DNA from: Pseudomonadota bacterium
GTDB taxonomy: Bacteria; Pseudomonadota; Alphaproteobacteria; Reyranellales; Reyranellaceae
Assembly: GCA_023386865.1 (NCBI GenBank)
Contig: JAEWIV010000119.1
Coordinates: 1-14,152, forward strand
Direction: 5' to 3'
Length of the DNA: 14,152 nucleotides
A program made the translations under genes and the position numbers. Below, one piece after another: positions 1-5,871 of the stretch. Numbering within the stretch: position 1 is the stretch's first letter; each line of letters opens with the position of its first letter. The notes beneath the pieces are model-generated. The model saw only the letters and a program-made list of their open reading frames with translations, was not told the origin of the DNA and ran no database searches.

Positions 1-843
1 CGGCTCGCCTTCGTCGAGCCGATCGGCCGGCCCGAGGATATCGCCGCCGCGACCAGCCGCCTGCTGGCCGCCCTCTGCCGGCAGTTCGAGCAGGCGGGCG
101 TCGGCGCACGCAAGCTCGAGATCGCTCTCTATCGCGTCGACGGCTCGGTCGATCGCACGTCGATCGGCACCGGCCGGCCCAATCGCGACAATCCCCGGCT
201 GATGAAGCTCTTCGAGGAGAAGCTGGGCGAGCTCGACCCAGGCTTCGGCGTCGAGCTGATGATCCTCGCCGCTCCCGAGGTCGAATCCTGGAGCGGCACG
301 CAGGATGCGCTGCCCGATTCAGGCACGATCGCCGCTTCCCTGGGCGAGGACGGCACGATCGACCTCGCCGACCGCCTGGCCTTGCGCCTGGGCGCGGAGA
401 ACGTCGTGCGCCTGCTGCCGCGCGACAGCCATCTGCCTGAGCGCGTGCAGACTGCGGGCGAGGCAGCCAAACCCGCATCGGCCGGCGCCTGGCAGCGCGT
501 GGCCGGGATGAAGGGCGCGCGGCCGACCCGGCTGCTGCAGCGGCCCGAGCCGGTCGACGTCATGGCCCATGTGCCCGACGATCCGCCTTCGGTCTTCCAT
601 TGGCGTCAGCATGCCCATCGCATCGTGCGCGCCGAGGGGCCGGCGCGCGTCGCCGACGAATGGTGGCGACCGCGCCCCGACGGCAGCCGGCCGCCGGCCA
701 ACATCGTGCCGCCCTACCGCGACTACTATCGGGTCGAAGACGACGACGGCGGGCGCTTCTGGCTGTTCCGCGACGGAGCCTATCGGATGGCGGCCAACGG
801 CCGGCCGACGGCTCGCTGGTTCCTCCATGGATTCTGCGCATGA
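1..843 (+). CDS. imuB: ImuB, Y-family polymerase-like mutasome subunit (3' part only)
   Basis: The frame is open from the first base, so the 5' part lies outside the window; 280 C-terminal residues are visible. ImuB is a catalytically inactive Y-family DNA polymerase homologue. It bridges ImuA, DnaE2 and the sliding clamp during damage-induced translesion synthesis. The visible part covers the end of the little-finger-like region (LAFVEPIGRPEDI near the start, GARKLEIALYRVDG, then GRPNRDNPRLMKLFEEKL) and the ImuB C-terminal region (RLGAENVVRLLPRDSHLPE, then RPEPVDVMAHVPDDPP, EWWRP, PYRDYYRVEDDDGGRFWLFRDG and a final WFLHGFCA). Catalytic palm residues cannot be judged because that part is missing. 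I see no obvious QxxLF-type clamp-binding motif in the fragment. The stop overlaps the next start as ATGA. dnaE2 lies 680 bp further on, which supports the mutasome assignment. Regulation by LexA would act upstream of imuA, outside the window. Confidence 0.9.
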   Translation, partial: RLAFVEPIGRPEDIAAATSRLLAALCRQFEQAGVGARKLEIALYRVDGSVDRTSIGTGRPNRDNPRLMKLFEEKLGELDPGFGVELMILAAPEVESWSGTQDALPDSGTIAASLGEDGTIDLADRLALRLGAENVVRLLPRDSHLPERVQTAGEAAKPASAGAWQRVAGMKGARPTRLLQRPEPVDVMAHVPDDPPSVFHWRQHAHRIVRAEGPARVADEWWRPRPDGSRPPANIVPPYRDYYRVEDDDGGRFWLFRDGAYRMAANGRPTARWFLHGFCA

Positions 844-1082
844 AGAAGAACACGCTGACCATCCGCGGCCTCGACGACAAGGTCGTCGAGAATCTGAAGG
901 CGCGCGCCCGCACGCGCCGCCGTTCCCTCGAAGCCGAGCTGCGCGAGATCCTGAGGCAGGCCGCGCGCCAGCCGCTGGTCCTCGACCCCTTGGCCGAAGC
1001 CGACCGCATCGCCGCCCTGACGCCGCTCGTCCGGCCGATGGCCGAGGAACGGCCATTGCCGTGCGCGGGAGGAGAGCCATGA
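840..1082 (+). CDS. FitA-like ribbon-helix-helix antitoxin
   Basis: This encodes 80 residues. The ATG overlaps the imuB stop as ATGA, and no Shine-Dalgarno sequence stands before it, so translation probably depends on ribosomes finishing imuB. The N-terminus (KNTLTIRGLDD, then a basic helix, LKARARTRRRSLEAELREIL) is the Arc/MetJ-type ribbon-helix-helix seen in FitA-family antitoxins of FitAB/VapBC modules. These bind DNA as dimers through the short beta strand. The acidic and proline-rich tail after about residue 45 would be the toxin-binding arm. It lies directly before a PIN-domain gene, the standard antitoxin-toxin order. Known family members autoregulate their own promoter; here no separate promoter is visible, so any DNA binding would have to act inside the imuB coding sequence or at the operon promoter. 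Family assignment is by motif only. Confidence 0.85.
   Translation: MKKNTLTIRGLDDKVVENLKARARTRRRSLEAELREILRQAARQPLVLDPLAEADRIAALTPLVRPMAEERPLPCAGGEP
1068..1074 (+). promoter_or_regulatory. Strong Shine-Dalgarno sequence of the first toxin gene
   Basis: GGAGGAG lies 4 nt before the toxin ATG at 1079. It is the best ribosome binding site in the imuB-to-dnaE2 stretch; neither the antitoxin nor dnaE2 has a comparable one. Confidence 0.7.
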
Positions 1083-1519
1083 TCGTGGTGATCGATCCCG
1101 GCGTGGCCATCAAATGGTTCGTCGAGGAGCCGTTGCGACCGCAGGCGCGCTCGCTGCTGGTGCACGGCCACGAGGTGGTGGCGCCCGACATCCTGGTGGC
1201 GGACGTGGCCGAGCTCGCCTGGAAGAAGACCGTCGCGGGCGAGATCGCGCCCGACCAGGCCGAGCCCATCGTGCGCAACATCGGCCTGCCCGCCTTCGTC
1301 TCGGCCTTCGTCGAATCGACCCGTCTGCGCAACCGCGCGCTGGCGCTCGCCCTGCAATGCGGCCAGCCGGTGCACGACTGCTTCTACGCCGCCTGCGCCG
1401 AAGTGACGGGTGCGCCGCTGGTCAGCAGCGACGAGACCTTCCTGCGGGCGCTCGAGCTCGAGGGCATCGCGTTGCGCGGCGTGCCGCTGGCGCGCATCCA
1501 TGAGCTCGCCGACGCGTGA
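1079..1519 (+). CDS. PIN-domain ribonuclease toxin (VapC/FitB type)
   Basis: This encodes 146 residues. PIN-domain toxins are Mg2+-dependent endoribonucleases that cut tRNA, rRNA or mRNA and are silenced by the partner antitoxin. The four acidic positions expected of an active PIN fold are visible: D6 in MIVVIDPGVAIKW, E45 in ADVAELAW, D100 in QPVHDCFYAA, and D118 in PLVSSDETF. The length is normal for VapC (about 130-150). The ATG overlaps the antitoxin stop as ATGA and is preceded by a strong GGAGGAG site. dnaE2 begins 4 nt after the stop. All acidic residues are kept, so there is no sign of decay. The RNA target cannot be told from sequence. Position inside a mutasome operon is unusual and suggests it is expressed together with translesion polymerases, which is an inference. 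Confidence 0.88.
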   Translation: MIVVIDPGVAIKWFVEEPLRPQARSLLVHGHEVVAPDILVADVAELAWKKTVAGEIAPDQAEPIVRNIGLPAFVSAFVESTRLRNRALALALQCGQPVHDCFYAACAEVTGAPLVSSDETFLRALELEGIALRGVPLARIHELADA

Positions 1520-1523
1520 TCTC

Positions 1524-4500
1524 ATGTATGCCGAGCTGCAGGTCACGACCAACTACAGCTTCCTGCGCAGCGGCTCGCATCCCGGCGAGCTGGCATTGCA
1601 GGCGGTCGACCTTGGCCACACCGCCATCGGCATCGCCGACCGCAACACGCTGGCCGGCGTGGTGCGGGCCTATGCGGCACTGAAGGAATATTACGAGGAG
1701 CATCCGACGCCGCCGGAGCGGCAGACCAGGCTTCTGGTCGGCGCCCGCCTCGAGACGCGCGACGGCTATTCCCTGCTCGCCTATCCCACCGACCTCGACG
1801 CCTACAAGCGCCTGTCGCGCCTGCTGACGGTGGGCAACCGCCGCGCCGCCAAGGGCCAGTGCGACCTGGGCTTCGACGATCTTTCCGCCCATGCCGAAGG
1901 CCTCCTGGCCATCGTCCTGCCGCCACGCCGGCCCGACGATCCGGCCTTCCGTGAGCGGCTGCGCCGGCTTGCCCGCCTGTTCGGGGACCGCTGCTATCTC
2001 GCCGGTACCGCGCTGTTCCGCGGCGACGATGCGCGTCGCCTCGCCCTGCTCGACAATCTCGCCGCCGAGATGGGCGTGGGCCTGGTCGCCACCAACGACG
2101 TGCACTACCACGTCCCCGAGCGGCGGGCGCTGCAGGACGTGGTGACGGCGATCCGGCTCGGCTGCACCGTCGACGAGCTGGGCTTCCGCCGCTTCGCCAG
2201 CGCCGAGCGTCATCTCAAGGAACCGCAGGAGATGGCGCGGCTGTTCCGCCGCCATCCGCGCGCCATCGAGCGCACGCAGGAGATCGTGCAGCGCTGCAAC
2301 TTCACGCTCGATCAGCTCACCTACCAGTATCCCGTGATGTACGAGGGCGGCGAGACGCCGATGGACAAGCTCGTGCGGCTCACCTGGGAAGGCGCGGCCC
2401 GCCGTTACCCCAAGGGCGTGCCTGAGAAGGTCGCCGACACGATCCGACACGAATTCGAGCTCATCGGCCGCAAGGAGATCGCGCCCTACTTCCTCACGGT
2501 GCACGAGATCGTCTCGCAGGCGCGCAAGATGGGCATCCTCTGCCAGGGCCGCGGCTCGGCCGCCAATTCCGCCGTCTGCTATTGCCTGGAAATCACATCG
2601 GTCGATCCGGACAAGACCGACGTGCTGTTCGAGCGCTTCCTGTCCAACGAACGCAACGAGCCGCCGGACATCGACGTCGACTTCGAGCACGAGCGGCGCG
2701 AGGAGATCATCCAGTGGATCTACCGGGAGAAAGGCCGTTCGCGTGCGGCGCTCGCGGCCACGGTGATCTCCTACAGGAGCCGCAGCGCCATCCGTGAGGT
2801 CGGCAAGGCGCTCGGCCTCTCGCCCGACACGGTGGGCGCCATGGCCGACACGGTGTGGGGCATCGGATCGGGCGGCGTCGATGCCGGCCATGTACGTGAG
2901 GCCGGCCTCGATCCCACCGATGCCCGGCTGATGCTGGCGCTCGAACTGTCGGCCACGCTGTGCGGCTTCCCGCGGCATCTGTCGCAGCATGTCGGCGGCT
3001 TCGTGCTCACAGAGGATCGCCTCGACGAGCTGATTCCCATCCAGAACGCGGCGATGGACGATCGCACCGTCATCGAATGGGACAAGGACGACCTCGACGC
3101 GCTCCGGATCTACAAGGTCGACGTGCTGGGGCTCGGCATGCTGACCTGCCTGCGCAAGAGCTTCGACCTGATCGAGAAGCACTACGGCGAGAAGAAGACG
3201 CTCGGCATGACGGACGAGGATCGCGCCGTCTACGACATGTTGTGCAAGGCCGATTCCGTCGGTGTCTTCCAGGTCGAGAGCCGGGCGCAGATGTCGATGC
3301 TGCCCCGGCTGAAGCCGCGCAAATACTACGACCTCGTCGTCGAGGTGGCGATCGTACGGCCCGGTCCCATCCAGGGCGGCATGGTCCATCCCTACCTGAA
3401 GAACCGGGCGGCCCCCGACAAGGTCGCCTATCCCAAGCCCGAGCTCGAGAACATCCTCAAGCGCACCCTGGGCGTGCCGCTGTTCCAGGAACAGGCGATG
3501 CAGATCGCCATTGACTGCGCGGGCTTCAAGCCGGAGAAAGCCGACAAGCTCCGGCGCGCCATGGCGACGTTCCGCCGGGCCGGCACGATCCACAAGCTCA
3601 AGCGCGATTTCATCGAGGGCATGGTCGGCAACGGCTACGCGCGGGAATTCGCCGAGCGCTGCTTCAAGCAGATCGAAGGCTTCGGCGAATACGGTTTCCC
3701 GGAGAGCCATGCGGCGAGCTTCGCCATCCTGGTCTACGACTCCTCGTGGGTGAAGCACTACTACCCCGAGGTCTTCGCCGCCGCCCTGCTCAACTCCCAG
3801 CCGATGGGCTTCTATGCTCCAGCCCAGCTCGTGCGCGATGCCAAGGAACATGGCGTCGAGGTGCGGCCGCCCGACGTCAATGCCAGCGACTGGGACTGCA
3901 CGCTCGAACCCAGCCAGAACAACCGCTGCGCGCTGCGGCTCGGCCTGCGCCAGATCACCGGCCTCGCCGAGGACGACGTCAAACGGATGGTCGAGCGCCG
4001 CACCGAGCCGTACCGCGATCCCGCCGATCTGTGGCGACGCTCGGGACTCACCAAGCGCCAGATCGTGGCGCTCGCTCGCGCCGATGCCTTCGCTTCGTTG
4101 GGCCTGTCGCGCCGCGACGTGCTGTGGGCGGTGCGCGGCTTCTCCGACGCCAGGCTGCCCCTGCTCGACGGCCCGAGCGAACTGCGCGATCTCGAGCCCA
4201 AGGTCGCCCTGCCCGCGCTCACCCTGGGCGAGCAGGTGGTGGACGATTATGGCTCGTTCTCGATGTCGCTGCGCTCTCATCCCTTGGCATTGCTGCGCCC
4301 GCGTCTCGCAAGCCGCGGCGTATCGCCGACCGAGATATTGAAGACTTCAAAGAACGAGGACGAATTCATCCTGGCCGGCCTGGTCCTGGTGCGCCAGCGG
4401 CCGGGCACCGCCTCGGGTGTGGTGTTCGTCACCATCGAGGACGAACACGGCATTGCCAACCTCGTGGTCTGGCCGAGGGTGTTCGACGCCCATCGCCGCA

Positions 4501-4823
4501 TCGTCATGGGCTCGCGCCTGCTCGGCGTGCGCGGCCATGTGCAGCGCGAGGGGCTGGTGATCCATCTCGTCGCCGAAGAGCTGTGGGACTGGTCGGCCGA
4601 ACTCGATTCCATCTCCGAGATAGACGAGGACTTTCGCTTGACCCACGGTCGTGGCGACCAGGTGCGCACCGACCGCCCCGACCCGCGCACGCATCTGCCG
4701 GTTCCCGAAGCCAACGCCACGCGTCATCGCGTCAAGAAGCCCCCGGCGACCAAGGGCTACGACCGCAGCCGCATCCATCTCGACCGGCCCAAGATCAAGA
4801 TCGCGTCACGGGATTTCCACTAG
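1524..4823 (+). CDS. dnaE2: DnaE2, error-prone DNA polymerase III alpha subunit
   Basis: This encodes 1099 residues. It is a C-family polymerase used for damage-induced translesion synthesis and mutagenesis with ImuA/ImuB. Order of parts: PHP domain (about 1-250, beginning MYAELQVTTNYSFLRSGSHP, without the HxH seen in replicative DnaE); palm with the nucleotide-binding GRGSAANSAVCY and catalytic aspartates in PPDIDVDFEH (D384 and D386, third Asp D533 in YKVDVLGLG); finger region with VEVAIVRPGPIQGGMVHPYL; the conserved GFGEYGFPESHAASFA; helix-hairpin-helix region; and an OB fold around residues 945-1010 (GVVFVTIEDEHGIANLVVWP). All catalytic residues are kept. I chose the ATG at 1524 because family members start MYAELQ; an in-frame ATG at 1500 would overlap the toxin gene by 20 nt. 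Neither has a good Shine-Dalgarno sequence, so translation is probably coupled to the toxin gene ending at 1519. The length is at the long end of the family, through a basic C-terminal tail. Confidence 0.96.
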   Translation: MYAELQVTTNYSFLRSGSHPGELALQAVDLGHTAIGIADRNTLAGVVRAYAALKEYYEEHPTPPERQTRLLVGARLETRDGYSLLAYPTDLDAYKRLSRLLTVGNRRAAKGQCDLGFDDLSAHAEGLLAIVLPPRRPDDPAFRERLRRLARLFGDRCYLAGTALFRGDDARRLALLDNLAAEMGVGLVATNDVHYHVPERRALQDVVTAIRLGCTVDELGFRRFASAERHLKEPQEMARLFRRHPRAIERTQEIVQRCNFTLDQLTYQYPVMYEGGETPMDKLVRLTWEGAARRYPKGVPEKVADTIRHEFELIGRKEIAPYFLTVHEIVSQARKMGILCQGRGSAANSAVCYCLEITSVDPDKTDVLFERFLSNERNEPPDIDVDFEHERREEIIQWIYREKGRSRAALAATVISYRSRSAIREVGKALGLSPDTVGAMADTVWGIGSGGVDAGHVREAGLDPTDARLMLALELSATLCGFPRHLSQHVGGFVLTEDRLDELIPIQNAAMDDRTVIEWDKDDLDALRIYKVDVLGLGMLTCLRKSFDLIEKHYGEKKTLGMTDEDRAVYDMLCKADSVGVFQVESRAQMSMLPRLKPRKYYDLVVEVAIVRPGPIQGGMVHPYLKNRAAPDKVAYPKPELENILKRTLGVPLFQEQAMQIAIDCAGFKPEKADKLRRAMATFRRAGTIHKLKRDFIEGMVGNGYAREFAERCFKQIEGFGEYGFPESHAASFAILVYDSSWVKHYYPEVFAAALLNSQPMGFYAPAQLVRDAKEHGVEVRPPDVNASDWDCTLEPSQNNRCALRLGLRQITGLAEDDVKRMVERRTEPYRDPADLWRRSGLTKRQIVALARADAFASLGLSRRDVLWAVRGFSDARLPLLDGPSELRDLEPKVALPALTLGEQVVDDYGSFSMSLRSHPLALLRPRLASRGVSPTEILKTSKNEDEFILAGLVLVRQRPGTASGVVFVTIEDEHGIANLVVWPRVFDAHRRIVMGSRLLGVRGHVQREGLVIHLVAEELWDWSAELDSISEIDEDFRLTHGRGDQVRTDRPDPRTHLPVPEANATRHRVKKPPATKGYDRSRIHLDRPKIKIASRDFH

Positions 4824-4915
4824 CTGGCCGGGACCAAGCCGCCTGAGCCGCTGCTGTCACATTCAGGCCCAGCGATGCAAGACACTCTTCATCGACCGCA
4901 TTTTGGAACGAACTC

Positions 4916-5130
4916 ATGAAGTTCGGCTTTCATCAATCGTCCCTTGCGCGAGCGGCTGGCGTCCCGCGGACCGCTGCGCGACTTCGTCGGCACTGTGTTC
5001 GAGGCCATCGATCTCGTCGGGCAATACCAAGATGCCGGCATCGACCTCTTGATCAACGGCGATTACCGCAACGACGTCGAGAGTCGCGAGCTCTTCGCCT
5101 CCGATGTCATGCCGCACTTTGCATCATCAG
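4916..5130 (+). pseudogene. Remnant of an LLM-class flavin-dependent oxidoreductase gene
   Basis: An ATG at 4916 with a fair Shine-Dalgarno sequence (GGA at about 8 nt) starts MKFGFHQSS, typical of bacterial luciferase-like monooxygenases of roughly 300-400 residues. The reading then fails. In another frame, from about 4941, the sequence reads RERLASRG, RDFVGTVFEAIDLVGQYQDA, GIDLLINGDYRND and ELFASDVMPHF, which resembles the C-terminal helix-strand-helix of that family (pattern YxxAGVDxLI...ELFAxEVMPxF). The large middle part is absent. The simplest reading is an internal deletion plus a frame change, leaving only the first few codons and the last 60 or so. The piece lies between dnaE2 and a convergent toxin gene whose stop is at 5131. 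The assignment is by motif memory, and the short N-terminal match is the weaker half. The 92 nt before it (4824-4915) show no gene, terminator or promoter that I can support. Confidence 0.5.
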
Positions 5131-5553
5131 TCACGCGATCGAGAATCGGTATTGCCGCCCACGCGTCTTGGCGAACCTGCGGATCCGATCGTCATGAGTC
5201 ACGAGCGGGCAGCCAAGGCCAATGGCACTTGCAATGAGCAATCTGTCAGCGGGATCACGATGCTCCAGGTGATGCAGATTGTAGGCGCGCGCCGCTGCCG
5301 CGTGATCCAGCGCCACCGCTTCCAGTCCTGGGCGATCGAGAAACCGCTCGACCCACTCATCTACGGGCAAGTCGAGCTCGATGAAACCCTTGTCCACCAG
5401 CATCGCAATTTCCCAAACGCTGACCGCACTCAGAAAAAGTCGGCCGTCCGCCTTCCACGCCGCCTCGATCGTCCGGCGCGTCGTCTGCCCCAGCCGTTCG
5501 TCACCGCTGCTCAACCACAATGCGATGTGCGTATCGAGCAAAAGATCGGTCAC
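5131..5553 (-). CDS. PIN-domain toxin, VapC type (second module)
   Basis: This encodes 140 residues, starting at a GTG that overlaps the antitoxin stop as GTGA. The PIN-domain pattern is complete: D7 in LLLDTHIALW, E48 in VSVWEIAML, the HRDPADRLLIASA block (D100, D103), and D121/D122 in LVTHDDRI. This is the DxHxLLW subfamily of VapC, clearly different from the toxin at 1079-1519, so the two are not duplicates. It would act as an endoribonuclease held in check by the protein encoded just upstream; the target is unknown. The stop abuts the end of the flavin oxidoreductase remnant, and no terminator-like hairpin with a T run is visible downstream. Base composition of this stretch is lower in GC than the flanking repair genes (50-63% in the lines I counted), consistent with later arrival. 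Confidence 0.88.
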   Translation of the reverse strand: MTDLLLDTHIALWLSSGDERLGQTTRRTIEAAWKADGRLFLSAVSVWEIAMLVDKGFIELDLPVDEWVERFLDRPGLEAVALDHAAAARAYNLHHLEHRDPADRLLIASAIGLGCPLVTHDDRIRRFAKTRGRQYRFSIA

Positions 5554-5804
5554 CGGCGAATCTCGCGCCCGGTCTCCGCGTCCATCTCTTCATCCAGCAC
5601 CGGTCGTGTGAGATCGACTCCTCGCTTCACCTTCACAGAACCGGGGTGGGAGCCAAACAAAGGCTGCGTTCGTGCGTTTTCAGCGAGGAGTCGGCGAACG
5701 GCCGTCGCCACCAACTCGGTCTTGTTACCGCCCGTCAGCTCGTCCGCCGCCTTTTCGATTAGAGCCACGACATCAGGCCGATTGATCGTCACGACACTGG
5801 CCAT
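5550..5804 (-). CDS. VapB-type antitoxin (PSK-type transcription factor-like)
   Basis: This encodes 84 residues when started at the ATG at 5804, which has AGGGG 5 nt upstream. An earlier in-frame ATG at 5828 would add eight residues (MTSLSGAD) but lies in the presumed promoter. The N-terminus, MASVVTINRPDVVALIEKAA then ELTGGNKTELVATAVRRLL, fits the swapped-hairpin/ribbon-helix-helix DNA-binding region of Rv0623-like VapB antitoxins. The C-terminal half, LFGSHPGSVKVKRGVDL to EEMDAETGREIRR, would be the toxin-neutralising tail. It ends overlapping the toxin GTG, so both proteins come from one mRNA. The promoter before it carries an AT-rich near-palindrome across the -10 box, which suggests autorepression by the VapBC complex, as in known vapBC operons. 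Confidence 0.82.
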   Translation of the reverse strand: MASVVTINRPDVVALIEKAADELTGGNKTELVATAVRRLLAENARTQPLFGSHPGSVKVKRGVDLTRPVLDEEMDAETGREIRR

Positions 5805-5821
5805 ATCCGCCCCTGATAATG

Positions 5822-5837
5822 ATGTCATTAATTACAT
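5822..5837. promoter_or_regulatory. Near-palindromic AT-rich site, probable operator of the second vapBC pair
   Basis: ATGTCATTAATTACAT is symmetric around TTAA with only the pair C5826/T5833 breaking the symmetry. It overlaps the proposed -10 box. Flanking it, ATAATGAT occurs as a direct repeat at 5816 and 5836, 20 bp apart, about two helical turns. In a GC-rich genome this AT pocket stands out. Binding by the VapB-type antitoxin is inferred, not shown. Confidence 0.5.
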
Positions 5838-5861
5838 AATGATCGACAAGGATTACGTCAA
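5833..5861 (-). promoter_or_regulatory. Candidate sigma-70-type promoter for the second vapBC pair
   Basis: On the minus strand TTGACG (5861-5856) is followed after 17 nt by TATGTA (5838-5833). The -35 box is 5/6 to consensus, the -10 box is weaker. The predicted start would fall about 20 nt before the antitoxin ATG at 5804. The promoter sits immediately after the helicase stop codon at 5872, so the pair can be transcribed on its own as well as by read-through. Confidence 0.45.
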
Positions 5862-5871
5862 GAAGGCCCAT

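Noticed and set aside
1422..4280. A 952-codon open frame antisense to dnaE2
   Set aside because: dnaE2 is intact with all its motifs. The antisense frame lacks any family motif and is the usual shadow produced by GC-rich codon bias.
4824..4915. Gap after dnaE2, searched for a terminator, tRNA or small gene
   Set aside because: No stem-loop with a T run, no tRNA-like fold and no convincing small frame was found.
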